Positions 33,705 through 42,705 of a stretch of 64,000 nt of DNA are shown piece after piece. The notes below the pieces were generated by a model. That model saw only the letters and a program-made list of their open reading frames with translations. It did not search any database and was not told where the DNA came from. The translations under genes and the position numbers were made by a program. This DNA is from J089 sp964535735 (GTDB lineage: Bacteria > Fidelibacterota > Marinisomatia > Marinisomatales > J089), in assembly GCA_964535735.1 (NCBI GenBank), contig CAZHTM010000005.1:1-64000 (forward strand), read 5' to 3'. Numbering within the stretch: position 1 is the stretch's first letter; each line of letters begins with the position of its first letter.

Positions 33705-33719
33705 GTTTCATTATGAAAC
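33705..33719. promoter_or_regulatory. Palindrome upstream of the pilin promoter (candidate activator site)
   Basis: GTTTCATTATGAAAC has 7-bp arms around one base. It lies about 45 bases upstream of the sigma54-type promoter, a suitable distance for a bound enhancer-type activator. The same 11-base half occurs near the RHH gene at 17802. Confidence 0.45.
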
Positions 33720-33761
33720 GATGTTCGGTTTTTTCGCAAACTTATCCGACGGAGATAATAT

Positions 33762-33778
33762 TTGGCACAGTTATTGAG
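33762..33778 (+). promoter_or_regulatory. Sigma54-type (-24/-12) promoter of the major pilin gene
   Basis: TTGGCACAGTTATTGAG matches the sigma54 consensus TTGGCAC-N5-TTGC with one deviation (GA instead of GC at -12). It predicts a start near 33790, about 50 bases before the pilin ATG. The activator gene 1.3 kb upstream carries GAFTGA. Regulation of pilA by a PilR-type protein and sigma54 is the classical arrangement. Confidence 0.6.
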
Positions 33779-33838
33779 ATAAGTTAAATTAGAATTAGAT
33801 AAAATTTGCTAAACAAGACACAACCAGGAGAATACATA

Positions 33839-34249
33839 ATGAAACGCAACCAAGAAGGATTCACCCTGATTGAATTGGTCATGGTGATTGTGATTCTGGG
33901 TATCTTAGCCGCCGTGGCAATTCCGAAATTTGCTAATCTGACAACTCAGGCGAATGAAGCCGCTGAAGATGGTGTAATTGGAGGACTGAGATCCGGAGTA
34001 TATACGTACAGTGTCAATCAAATGGCTGCAGGATTTGGTCAATCATATCCTACGGATCCATTTGACGGTCTTGATCAAAAACCCACTGGATATACATCTA
34101 CTTCCCCCACTCCCGCCGCTAACAATACCTGGGGCTTTAATTCAACAAGCAATTATATATACCACCAACGAAGTAATGGTGACAAATATTATTGGTCCTA
34201 TTCTTCCGGCACGGGAACTATTGGAACGCGGACAACTACTGCTCCATAA
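33839..34249 (+). CDS. Major type IV pilin (PilA-like)
   Basis: A 136-aa prepilin. A short basic leader MKRNQEG is followed by the processed N-terminus FTLIELVMVIVILGILAAVAI, with Glu at position 5 of the mature protein. The globular part is small (about 100 residues), rich in Ser, Thr, Asn, Gly and Tyr, and has no Cys. Small size, own sigma54-type promoter, AGGAG Shine-Dalgarno and a strong terminator all suggest the abundant structural subunit. Start at 33839 is chosen because AGGAG lies 9 bases upstream; an earlier in-frame ATG would give an atypical leader. Confidence 0.93.
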   Translation: MKRNQEGFTLIELVMVIVILGILAAVAIPKFANLTTQANEAAEDGVIGGLRSGVYTYSVNQMAAGFGQSYPTDPFDGLDQKPTGYTSTSPTPAANNTWGFNSTSNYIYHQRSNGDKYYWSYSSGTGTIGTRTTTAP

Positions 34250-34266
34250 TTAGTATTTAAATCTAG

Positions 34267-34298
34267 AAAAAAGCCCACAGTGCTGTGGGCTTTTTTTT
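34267..34298. terminator. Bidirectional rho-independent terminator
   Basis: A 10-bp GC-rich stem AAGCCCACAG/CTGTGGGCTT with a 2-base loop is preceded by A6 and followed by T8. It lies 18 bases after the pilin stop. With A-runs and T-runs on both sides it can also end the convergent LamG gene transcript. Confidence 0.92.
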
Positions 34299-34338
34299 AT
34301 AGTTCTTCGTCAGCGTTGACCGGGACAATCAATCAAGA

Positions 34339-35178
34339 TCACGTTTCGGGCAACTCTCCGTTGATCAAAGCCTTAATTTCGGCTCCATTTAAAGCTCGAC
34401 TATAGATAAAAACGTCATCAATTATTCCAATAAAACTTTCACCTCCAATTCCAATAGCTCTTCCAATAGCCGGCTGACTATATAATCGGAAATTTTTCGG
34501 TTTTTTCATATGGAATTTTCCGGGAGCGGATTTAAGTCCAATTCGTTGACCGTTGAGGAATAAAGCCAGGTTTTGCCCGTCAAATGATAAAGCCACATGA
34601 TACCATTGGTTTATTCTTAAACCCGTCGAACTTTCCAAATAGATGGATTGCCCATTATCTAAATAAACCTCACCAAGCAATAATCCCCGATAAATACCTA
34701 ATACCCATTTGCCATCATGGGACACAATCCCTCGTGGGCCACCATACGCCGATAAATTTATCCACGCCATAGCAGTAACGCCATCTTTAATCTGTTGAAA
34801 ACTGGGACTATTCTTTATCTCAATAAACGTATTGCGTGCGAACTGATAAGCATTGTCGGGATTTCCAAATCTATCTCTAGTTAATTTTACACCAATTAAT
34901 CGACCATCATTTTTGTTCCGGGAGGCATCTTGGGGATTTTCCATAAAAGGGTAAAAAGCCACCAAGCCATTGGATAAATTTTTTGGTTCATTTACATAAG
35001 GCTGAATTATAGTTTTTTGAGTGGTCTTTTGTGTGTCGGCACTGGCTGATATTAATTGGGTTTCCGTCTTTTCTTTCCATTTCTCTATGTATTCTTCTCT
35101 TTGGAAATACAGGATCAAAATTGACATTGTGGTAAATAAAATAACCAGACGCGGAAGTAACCTATATTTTGTAGCCAT
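34339..35178 (-). CDS. Membrane-anchored LamG/concanavalin-like domain protein
   Basis: A 279-aa protein with an N-terminal TM or uncleaved signal (about residues 8-25) and a polar linker to about 70. One LamG-type jelly-roll domain spans about 72-275. Typical elements are GLVAFYPFMENPQDAS near its start, AWINLSAYG, NQWYHVALSFDGQNLALFLNG when pieced together, and the final IIDDVFIYSRALNGAEIKAL. Such domains bind glycans or proteins outside the cell. It is the only minus-strand gene at this edge of the second pilus island, convergent with the pilin gene. A link to pili is inferred only from position. Confidence 0.82.
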   Translation of the reverse strand: MATKYRLLPRLVILFTTMSILILYFQREEYIEKWKEKTETQLISASADTQKTTQKTIIQPYVNEPKNLSNGLVAFYPFMENPQDASRNKNDGRLIGVKLTRDRFGNPDNAYQFARNTFIEIKNSPSFQQIKDGVTAMAWINLSAYGGPRGIVSHDGKWVLGIYRGLLLGEVYLDNGQSIYLESSTGLRINQWYHVALSFDGQNLALFLNGQRIGLKSAPGKFHMKKPKNFRLYSQPAIGRAIGIGGESFIGIIDDVFIYSRALNGAEIKALINGELPET

Positions 35179-35346
35179 AGTTTTATTATTTCCTCATAGC
35201 CTTACAGTGATTTGTCCTATGTACTAATGAGCATTTTTCCGAGCCACCTATGAGTCGGTAACACTTTTACCGGTGGATTTTACCTTTTAAATACCATGGA
35301 AGAAACTCTAATATTTCATTAGCTTAAATTACCATCCGTAGCGACT

Positions 35347-37026
35347 ATGAATTCCAAACTCAACCATATCTCTGAAAAGATTCTCTTTCTGGCTCTTCTA
35401 TTCTTTGGCTTTATCGTCAGCTACCATCGTATTCAAACCGGAGATATCTGGTGGAGTATGGCTGAAGGACGGTATATTTTTGAAAACGGGTATCTCCCGC
35501 AAGCAAATATCTTCTCTTATACAAATCCTGATGCCCCCTGGTCAACACCGCAATGGTTATTTTCACTATCTGCTTTTTTAATCTACCAATTGGGTGGAAT
35601 TCCATTATTCATCATTTTGCGGATAATCCTTGTCGAAACAATTGTATTAACACTTTTCAAGACATTCCAAAATGAATTCAAAACTGTTTTATTGTCTGTT
35701 ATAGGAATTGTTTGGGTTCTATTTGCTATCAATTTTAGACTTTTATTCAGAGCGCATTTATTTTCCGTGGTTTTTTTCACTTTGACAGTCTATTTTGTTT
35801 CTCGACCTGTTAAGAAAACCTCATACATAATATTATTTTTTATATTTCTCATCTGGAGCAATATTCATGCGGGTGTCTTATTCGGTTTATTCTTAATCCT
35901 ATTTGTCTCGGTAGAAAACATAGCGAAAAATTTTCTTTTTAAACATATGACTTTTTATGAGTCCATTTTAAAGTCAAAATCTCTATTGATATTATTTTCA
36001 GTTTGTTTTCTTGGTGCTTTAGTCAACCCTCATCTTATTCAATTTATTACGTATCCCTATTCCCATCTCAATGTGAACGATCTCATATTGATCTCAGAAT
36101 ATATGCCCCCCAGTTATTTTGGATTTGATAAGATGTTGTATTATTGGCTGACGATACCCATTTTTTTCTTATCCCTAGTGTTTTATGGAGTGAAAAAAAA
36201 GCAACTACCACCTTTTTTGTTATCAGCACTTTTTTTCCTTTTTCTCTCAATAAAATACAATCGGATAATCCCATATTTCGAAATCGTGGCAATAGGAATC
36301 ATCCTGAAAACACCTACTCAAGGGATTCTCCAGCGTTGGCACAATTTCCGATTTCAATGGATTTTGCATTTAGTTGCCATATATGCCCTGGTTATCGGTC
36401 CCTTAAACTTAATCAGTGGCGATAACAGAATCATGCCCACCTATAATTTTGGTATTGGTATTGACCCAACCGAGCTCCCTGTCCATGCAGTTCGCTTTTT
36501 AAATCAGCACCCGGCACCTGATCCATATTTCAACGATTTTTTCTGGGGTGGATATTTAATCTGGAATAGTTATCCCGAAAAGAAAGTATTTATTGATGGT
36601 CGCATTCCCGCCTATCCTTCTGATTTTATCCATCTATACGAGGGCATGTCGTGGAATAAACAGATATTCGAAGCGGTTGATAGTTTATATAATTTTCAAA
36701 CTCTTGTTATTATTAACCCATATTCATTTCATTGGATGGACACCAGTCCCTTGGATAGAAACAATTGGGCATTAGTCTTTTGGAATAGTTACCAACACTC
36801 TGTCTATGTTAAACGCAATGAACAAAATCGGGCTTATATTAAAGAATTCGAATATAAACTTTACGATAAACCGTACACACCAGCAGGCTTGGCTCCCCTC
36901 ATTCGTACAAAAGAAGACACCTTACTTGCAATACAGGAAATCAAGCGACATAACTATTGGGCTCCTGATCCTATCGATAGATACTTGTTAAAATTATTGG
37001 ACAATCCCCAGGCATCTGATGATTAG
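35347..37026 (+). CDS. GT-C-like polytopic membrane protein
   Basis: A 559-aa protein with about 11 hydrophobic segments (residues 10-370) followed by a soluble periplasmic part. The early loop GDIWWSMAEGRYIFENGYLP with FSYT resembles the first extracellular loop of lipid-linked-sugar-dependent GT-C glycosyltransferases, where acidic residues are catalytic. The soluble part has GGYLIWNSYPEKKVFIDGR, also seen in these proteins. The donor and acceptor are unknown. It overlaps the next gene, a Wzy_C-like protein, by 8 bases, so the two are co-translated and probably share a glycan pathway. Confidence 0.7.
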   Translation: MNSKLNHISEKILFLALLFFGFIVSYHRIQTGDIWWSMAEGRYIFENGYLPQANIFSYTNPDAPWSTPQWLFSLSAFLIYQLGGIPLFIILRIILVETIVLTLFKTFQNEFKTVLLSVIGIVWVLFAINFRLLFRAHLFSVVFFTLTVYFVSRPVKKTSYIILFFIFLIWSNIHAGVLFGLFLILFVSVENIAKNFLFKHMTFYESILKSKSLLILFSVCFLGALVNPHLIQFITYPYSHLNVNDLILISEYMPPSYFGFDKMLYYWLTIPIFFLSLVFYGVKKKQLPPFLLSALFFLFLSIKYNRIIPYFEIVAIGIILKTPTQGILQRWHNFRFQWILHLVAIYALVIGPLNLISGDNRIMPTYNFGIGIDPTELPVHAVRFLNQHPAPDPYFNDFFWGGYLIWNSYPEKKVFIDGRIPAYPSDFIHLYEGMSWNKQIFEAVDSLYNFQTLVIINPYSFHWMDTSPLDRNNWALVFWNSYQHSVYVKRNEQNRAYIKEFEYKLYDKPYTPAGLAPLIRTKEDTLLAIQEIKRHNYWAPDPIDRYLLKLLDNPQASDD

Positions 37027-39118
37027 AAATTTAGTGTCAATTCTTTGGGTGGGATTATTAATCATCCTACCCTTCGACCGGGGACCCGACACTCTGGGAT
37101 TTAATACATTTTTAGTCTGTAGTGCGGCAGGTTTTTTATGGGTTTATTATATCGTAAGCATCAAGAAGACACACTACACAATCAGACAAGGATCAACCCT
37201 TTTAGCGTTTGGACTTTTTATTACTTGGATTTTGCTTTCCAACCTATGGACAATTGATGCATTTTCAACATATTACAAATCGCTGACCTACCTTTCAGCA
37301 TTTATCATATTTTTTGTTACTATAAACTTACCAAAGTCGGACGTATCTGAATCATTCCTTATAAATACAGTTGTAGTCATCTTTGTAATAGAATTAGTCC
37401 ACGGAGGAGTTCAATTTTTCTTCTCTGAAACAGGAGTCCCAATACAAGGTAGCGCCTTTCTTCGATCTCATGGAATTTTTGTCTGGCCCAACACTTTTGC
37501 CGGCTTCTTAGTCCTCATCTGGCCACTGGTTTTTTGGATATTCCTGGAGTCAAAAAATAAAATAAAATCTGTCATCCTATATTTCGTTTTAATCACGGGA
37601 GTTTTCGTACTCGGTACCACATATTCGCGTGGTGGTTGGTTAGCATTTTTTCTGTCATCCGGAGTCGTGAATCTTGTAATTATAATCTATTCCGGTCGAT
37701 TCCGTTACTTTCTTAACAAATTAAGGTGGGTAGGTTTCGGAATTGTCGTCGTTTTAATTTTGTTTAGTTTAATTCCAAACAGTCAGGTTGGCTCACGAAT
37801 AACTTCATTCTCTGATTTGGAATCTTTCGGTAGACTGGAAATATGGCAAAATACATTAACATTGGCGCTTGAAAAGATCTGGACCGGGTATGGTTTTCGC
37901 ACCTTTCACATCACCAATACACAATGGTTACCACCAGGAATACGCTTCGATTTTGCTCATAATGATTATCTCCAATTCCTTCTTGAATTGGGTGTCATTG
38001 GATTGGGACTATTCCTGGCTTTCCTGGCACTTCTGTCTTGGAAGGGGTGGACCTGGATCATATCACCAAACCAAAGCAATCTGAAATTCGCAACGATTAC
38101 CGGCATGGGTGTAGGGGCATTAGGATTGTTGTTTCATACTTTTGTGGATTATCATCTATATATTCCAGGGAATCTGATGATCTTCCTCCTATTTATCGCC
38201 CTATTCCTTAAAAATCATCCACAAACCACTACCCGGAAGTTTCCCATCACAGGAGAACATTTGTCCATCCCCTCTCAAAAATTTCTTGTAGCATTAACAA
38301 TCATTATTCTTATCATCCTAAGCTTGGTCCAACCGATCTCAAAATATTTTACTTCACTGGGTTTGCACGCGAAACAACTTCATCAATATGATCAGGCTTT
38401 GGAATATTACCGGTACGCCTCCGCATTGGAACCACGTGTTGGCGACAATGCGGTTCATATTGGATCGGTTTACAGTACCCAAGCATTGTTAGAAGCTGAT
38501 CACTTTACCAAGTGGAAATGGATGAATCTAGCGGAAAAGGAATTTCGCCACGCCACAACATTGGGTCCATTAACCTGGAATTACTGGCAGGCCCGGGGTG
38601 AGTTTTATAAACGCCATTTATTGCAGTTTATCGCCAACGGTTTTCCATTGGAAAAACTTACGGTCCTTGATACCACTATGCCCGGCTGGGAGGACATGTG
38701 GCTCACTGTTCCAAAAATGAATCGTTTTTTTCAGAAAGCGCTAAAATTATATCCCAATAATCCAGATTTGTGGATCGACCGCGCAGAAACGTGGCTCCAG
38801 TTTGAGCAACCGGAATCATCACTCGTTTGGTTTGATAAATACATCGCACAAATGCCAAACGATTTATCGGCTAAGGTGGCCTACAGTGAAGCTCTATTGC
38901 AAATCGGGTGTTGGAAACAATCTCTGAGTACGTTAAACAAGGTCATTGCAATCGATTCCTCTTACGGATATGCCTGGTATCTAAGAGGGCAAAATTTTTA
39001 CCACCTTAATCAACTCGATTCTGCCCTGTTAAGTTTTAAATATGCAAAAAAAATTAATCCTGATGCACAACACATCACTTCATGGTTAGATTCTATTCTA
39101 CTTAAAGGAATTTATTGA
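37019..39118 (+). CDS. O-antigen-ligase/Wzy_C family membrane protein with TPR tail
   Basis: A 699-aa protein. About 12 TM segments fill residues 1-450. They include the Wzy_C hallmark loop, with RLEIWQNTLTLALEKIWTGYG (split, about 270-290) and the HNDYLQFLLELGVIGLGLF helix (about 317-335). The His/Asp region is a catalytic site in ligases of this superfamily. The C-terminal 250 residues contain TPR-like helical repeats (YDQALEYYRYASALEP, ALLSFKYAKKINPD). The superfamily comprises O-antigen polymerases and ligases and also pilin O-oligosaccharyltransferases. Its location amid six prepilin genes makes a pilin-glycosylating ligase a real possibility; an exopolysaccharide role is the alternative. 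The sequence does not decide. Confidence 0.8.
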   Translation: MIRNLVSILWVGLLIILPFDRGPDTLGFNTFLVCSAAGFLWVYYIVSIKKTHYTIRQGSTLLAFGLFITWILLSNLWTIDAFSTYYKSLTYLSAFIIFFVTINLPKSDVSESFLINTVVVIFVIELVHGGVQFFFSETGVPIQGSAFLRSHGIFVWPNTFAGFLVLIWPLVFWIFLESKNKIKSVILYFVLITGVFVLGTTYSRGGWLAFFLSSGVVNLVIIIYSGRFRYFLNKLRWVGFGIVVVLILFSLIPNSQVGSRITSFSDLESFGRLEIWQNTLTLALEKIWTGYGFRTFHITNTQWLPPGIRFDFAHNDYLQFLLELGVIGLGLFLAFLALLSWKGWTWIISPNQSNLKFATITGMGVGALGLLFHTFVDYHLYIPGNLMIFLLFIALFLKNHPQTTTRKFPITGEHLSIPSQKFLVALTIIILIILSLVQPISKYFTSLGLHAKQLHQYDQALEYYRYASALEPRVGDNAVHIGSVYSTQALLEADHFTKWKWMNLAEKEFRHATTLGPLTWNYWQARGEFYKRHLLQFIANGFPLEKLTVLDTTMPGWEDMWLTVPKMNRFFQKALKLYPNNPDLWIDRAETWLQFEQPESSLVWFDKYIAQMPNDLSAKVAYSEALLQIGCWKQSLSTLNKVIAIDSSYGYAWYLRGQNFYHLNQLDSALLSFKYAKKINPDAQHITSWLDSILLKGIY

Positions 39119-39137
39119 ATCGCTTATTTAACTTAAT

Positions 39138-40139
39138 ATGCCACAAAAGCTAAATAGATTTGAACGATATTTAAGTTCCAATTTAGGGTATGGGTCATCT
39201 TCTTTTACTTATAAAGAACTATTATTATTTAATGAAAAACTATTAGCTCAAATCCGGGCAGGCCAAATTCTCTCGGATGCACTTGAAGCTGTATTTGATA
39301 CCACGGGAAATCGCGTCCAGAGGATGGTGCTATTCAGTATTACAAACGCCGTAAAAGCCGGTGCCCCTCTCTCCCAGGCTATGCTTACATTTAAAGATAT
39401 TTTCCCTAATTTTTATATTGCCATGATTATGGCGACGGAAAGAAGTGGAAAAATGATTCAGGGTCTGGAAGCCATGAGCTTACACCTGAAGAACGAAAAT
39501 AAATTGTTCGATTATTACAATGTCTCTATGTTTTACCTGAGACTTCTGATTTATCTATTTTTAGCGGGAATGGTCTATTTATTTGTACGCTTGGGGATTT
39601 TAACTCTCTCTCTTGACAGCATTCTCTACTCCACCGGCACATTAGCCTTTCTTGCTTTAATAGGTAGTTGGGTTAGTCGTATTCTACAGAAAAATGAAGT
39701 ACTGAAAGAAAATATATTAAACATTATACCATTTGCCGGAAAGATTCATAACTTGGCCTTGATCAGCAGTTATTGTTTTCTTTTTAATGTTTTTCATAGA
39801 TCAGGTGTCCCCATTTCCCAGATCAATGGTTTACTTGTCAATTATATTGGCGGAGCTCATTTAGCTCAGGATATCCAACGACTAGGAGAATTGAGCCAGT
39901 CCAATCCCGACCCCGATCGTTTACCTAAATATTTCACAGTTCTTCCGGATACTCTGGCGCGTGAAATTATTCTCTTTGAACATGGTAAGACTAAGTTCAA
40001 TACCATTCAAAATTATTCTCAGTTTGTCAGCATTGAAATCGATGACATTGCTGCTCAGATTCTTAGCTTGGAAAAACGAATTTTAATGGGCTCTTTAAGT
40101 ATTGGCGCTTTAGTTATTTATTTGTCCTTGATCTATTAA
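39138..40139 (+). CDS. Second, divergent PilC/GspF-like platform protein
   Basis: A 333-aa protein shorter than PilC (409). It keeps the first T2SSF domain (about 25-145: FNEKLLAQIRAGQILSDAL, AMIMATERSGKMIQGLEAM) and three or so TM segments, but the second domain is eroded and lacks the G-E-E-S-G core. The N-terminal domain of PilC is missing. The reading frame is intact and set between the Wzy_C gene and pilT2, so it is not called a pseudogene. It probably forms a dedicated platform for the second pilus island with the PilT2 and PilU motors. Confidence 0.78.
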   Translation: MPQKLNRFERYLSSNLGYGSSSFTYKELLLFNEKLLAQIRAGQILSDALEAVFDTTGNRVQRMVLFSITNAVKAGAPLSQAMLTFKDIFPNFYIAMIMATERSGKMIQGLEAMSLHLKNENKLFDYYNVSMFYLRLLIYLFLAGMVYLFVRLGILTLSLDSILYSTGTLAFLALIGSWVSRILQKNEVLKENILNIIPFAGKIHNLALISSYCFLFNVFHRSGVPISQINGLLVNYIGGAHLAQDIQRLGELSQSNPDPDRLPKYFTVLPDTLAREIILFEHGKTKFNTIQNYSQFVSIEIDDIAAQILSLEKRILMGSLSIGALVIYLSLIY

Positions 40140-40150
40140 CAATCAAAATG

Positions 40151-40168
40151 GGGAATAGAAATATTCCC
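40151..40168 (+). other. Hairpin between pilC2 and pilT2
   Basis: GGGAATA GAAA TATTCCC is a 7-bp stem with a GNRA loop, 12 bases after the pilC2 stop. No immediate T-run follows, so it may stabilise or mark the 3' end of the upstream message rather than terminate. The gap to the next gene is 122 bases. Confidence 0.35.
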
Positions 40169-40261
40169 GATTCCATTCTATATTTATTCTTATGAAACTT
40201 ACTACGGACAGCCGATTTCTACTCAAACTCAACCCACTATATTTAGACAAGAGGACTTAAC

Positions 40262-41302
40262 ATGGTCGATATTCTGGAATTGTTGAGATTTACTATTTCT
40301 TCCGGCGCTTCAGACCTCCATTTAAATGCGGGAGCCCCGCCCATGGTGAGAGTTGACGGAATGATGAAAAAAATTGATGTTCCTGATCTGCTACCAGAAG
40401 ATATCCATCGTCTGATTTATGATATCATGACTGACCAAGAACGAAAACGTTTTGAAGAAAATTGGGAATTGGATTTTTCTCGCGAAATCGGGTCCATAGG
40501 ACGTTTTCGTGTAAATGTTTATTACCAGAATGATGGAAAGGCTGCTGTCTTTCGTACCATTCCTACCAAAATTTTAACCATGGAAGAACTCAATTTACCC
40601 GATGTGATTAGAAAATTATGCAATTTGGAGAAAGGGCTGGTCTTGGTTACCGGTCCAACCGGTAGTGGTAAATCCACAACCCTGGCAGCCATGGTAGACT
40701 ATATCAATTCCGTTCAACGATCCCATATCATTACTATTGAAGATCCGATTGAATTTGTTCATAAAAGTCGGTCTTGTCTAATTAGCCAACGGGAAGTGGG
40801 CCGCGATACTAAATCTTTTTCAAATGCTCTGCGGAGCGCATTGCGGGAAGATCCGGATGTAATCCTGGTAGGTGAAATGCGAGATCTGGAAACAATTGCA
40901 TTGGCTATCAGCGCTGCGGAAACCGGACATCTTGTATTTGGAACGCTACACACCAATAGCGTGGCAAAAACCGTGGATCGAATCGTTGATGTATTTCCCA
41001 CGAATCAGCAAGGACAAATCCGATCTATGTTTGCCGATTCTATTGAGGGTATCATTTCACAAATACTTTTACGTCGGAAAGAAGGGAAAGGTCGGGTGGC
41101 CGCTTTAGAAATATTAGTGGGAACAAATGCGATTCGAAGTTTGATCCGGGAAAATAAAACATACCAGATTGAATCAGCACTACAGACGGGATCATCCCTG
41201 GGTATGTGTACCATGGAACAAGCCCTTCGAAAGCTACTACAGGATGGAGCTATATCACGTGAAGCGGCCCAAGAAATTATTCCTAAAATGGACGTAACCT
41301 GA
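40262..41302 (+). CDS. Second PilT retraction ATPase
   Basis: A 346-aa PilT paralogue of the copy at 25.6 kb. Walker A GPTGSGKSTTLA (about residues 129-140), IEDPIEFVH, Walker B DVILVGEMRD and GHLVFGTLHTNS are all present. The C-terminal IRSLIRENKTYQI motif corresponds to the retraction-essential AIRNLIRE of PilT. AGAGGA lies 6 bases upstream of the ATG. It is followed by pilU after 21 bases. Retaining two complete PilTs suggests each serves a different pilus or a different pilin set. Confidence 0.93.
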   Translation: MVDILELLRFTISSGASDLHLNAGAPPMVRVDGMMKKIDVPDLLPEDIHRLIYDIMTDQERKRFEENWELDFSREIGSIGRFRVNVYYQNDGKAAVFRTIPTKILTMEELNLPDVIRKLCNLEKGLVLVTGPTGSGKSTTLAAMVDYINSVQRSHIITIEDPIEFVHKSRSCLISQREVGRDTKSFSNALRSALREDPDVILVGEMRDLETIALAISAAETGHLVFGTLHTNSVAKTVDRIVDVFPTNQQGQIRSMFADSIEGIISQILLRRKEGKGRVAALEILVGTNAIRSLIRENKTYQIESALQTGSSLGMCTMEQALRKLLQDGAISREAAQEIIPKMDVT

Positions 41303-41323
41303 TTTCACCCACGGGAGGTAACC

Positions 41324-42442
41324 ATGAATTTTAGCGATCTGATGAAATTAATGGTGGAAAAAGATGCCACCGACCTTTACATCTCAGTCGGAAATCCACC
41401 GATGTATCGAATTGGGCATGAAATCTATCCTGTAAGTTCTACCAAGCTTACTCCCGCTATGACCGAAAAAATTGCATATTCATTTTTAGATGAAAAACAG
41501 GCCAGGGAATTTCAAGAACATCATGAGATCGATATAGCCTATTCGGTACCGGGAGTTGGTCGGGTGCGGATAAATATTTTCCTGCAACGTGGATCAGTTG
41601 GATTAGTATTGAGACATATCAAGTCGGAAATCCGCACTCTGGAAGACCTGGGCATGCCGGCTATTATCAGTAAAATTTGTGATACACCTCGTGGACTTGT
41701 TCTCATCACCGGTGCCACCGGCAGTGGTAAATCCACAACGTTGGCAGCCATGATCGACCACATCAATTCAACCCGTACGGGGCACATCGTTACCATCGAA
41801 GACCCCATGGAATTTTTACATTACCATAAAAAATGTATTGTCACCCAACGTGAAGTGGGAATGGACACCGAATCCTATGCCGTCGCATTGAAAAGTGCCT
41901 TACGTCAGACACCGGATGTTCTACTGATAGGAGAAATTCGAGATCGGGAGACCATGAAGGCGGCTTTAACTTTTGCAGAAACCGGTCATTTAGTTTTCAG
42001 TACCTTACATTCAGTCAATGCATCACAAACACTTGAACGGATCATGAATTTCTTTCCCGTTGATAATCACCCAATGATTCGTCAACACCTTTCATTAAAC
42101 TTACGCGCGATCATCTCTCAGCGACTCGTCACTCGCAAGGATGGTTCCGGGATGGTAGCTGCCCTGGAGATTCTGGTGAATACATCACGAATTAGTGACT
42201 TGATGTATAAAGGTCTCATTGATGAAGTAAAAACAACCATTGGCGCATCCCGTGAGTCGGGAATGCAAACTTTTGATCAACATCTTTTTGACCTTTACAA
42301 GGAAGGGATAATTTCCATGGATGATGCCCTCACAGCAGCAGACAGCGCCAATGATTTGAAACTACATATGAAAATGGAAGGTGCCGAAGTGGAAGCCGAT
42401 CGTAATATGATGAATGAAACCATTACGTTTCGCGATGATTGA
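41324..42442 (+). CDS. PilU-like retraction ATPase
   Basis: A 372-aa PilT-family ATPase of PilU type. It has EKDATDLYISVGNPPMYRI at the N-domain, Walker A GATGSGKSTTLA (about residues 129-140), Walker B DVLLIGEIRD and GHLVFSTLHSVN. The C-terminal part SRISDLMYKG with ESGMQTFDQHLFDLY and a long acidic tail (about 345-372) is the PilU pattern. PilU acts with PilT in forceful retraction. GGGAGGT lies 5 bases before the ATG. The gene's end overlaps the region of the next start. Confidence 0.92.
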   Translation: MNFSDLMKLMVEKDATDLYISVGNPPMYRIGHEIYPVSSTKLTPAMTEKIAYSFLDEKQAREFQEHHEIDIAYSVPGVGRVRINIFLQRGSVGLVLRHIKSEIRTLEDLGMPAIISKICDTPRGLVLITGATGSGKSTTLAAMIDHINSTRTGHIVTIEDPMEFLHYHKKCIVTQREVGMDTESYAVALKSALRQTPDVLLIGEIRDRETMKAALTFAETGHLVFSTLHSVNASQTLERIMNFFPVDNHPMIRQHLSLNLRAIISQRLVTRKDGSGMVAALEILVNTSRISDLMYKGLIDEVKTTIGASRESGMQTFDQHLFDLYKEGIISMDDALTAADSANDLKLHMKMEGAEVEADRNMMNETITFRDD

Positions 42443-42444
42443 TC

Positions 42445-42654
42445 ATGATTTCGATTATTATTATCGCCGTATTAGTGTTAGTCGTGGGTATGGCCTACTT
42501 ACTTTTCCCCCAGTCGCTTTTCAAGTGGAACCAGTGGGCAAACCGGGTCATCTTCAAGGACGATATCTTCATCCGGAAAAACAGGGTTACAGGCGCCGGT
42601 CTGATCATAGCGGGTCTCTGGCTCCTGTGGATTTACTTCCACAGTCTCACCTAA
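42445..42654 (+). CDS. Small two-TM protein, copy A
   Basis: A 69-aa protein with an N-terminal TM (about 2-22), a short polar loop with N-W-A-N-R and D-D, and a second TM (about 48-65) entered by RVTGAGLIIAGLWLL. It is homologous to the 68-aa protein at 49419 (shared pattern: A-L-L-V-G in TM1, P, N, then R-x-TGA-x-L-I). The ATG overlaps the end of pilU; a TTG six bases earlier is also possible. No known family is recognised. Its position between pilU and the giant-pilin genes suggests an accessory of that machinery. Confidence 0.65.
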   Translation: MISIIIIAVLVLVVGMAYLLFPQSLFKWNQWANRVIFKDDIFIRKNRVTGAGLIIAGLWLLWIYFHSLT

Positions 42655-42705
42655 ATAACGCTGTGATTTTGGTCACAATACCCCAACCGCAGATAGTATA
42701 GGCTT

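Noticed and set aside
39138..40139. Second PilC-like gene considered as a pseudogene because of its short length.
   Set aside because: The frame is intact, the first T2SSF domain is well kept, and it is placed with intact pilT2 and pilU; divergence seems more likely than decay.
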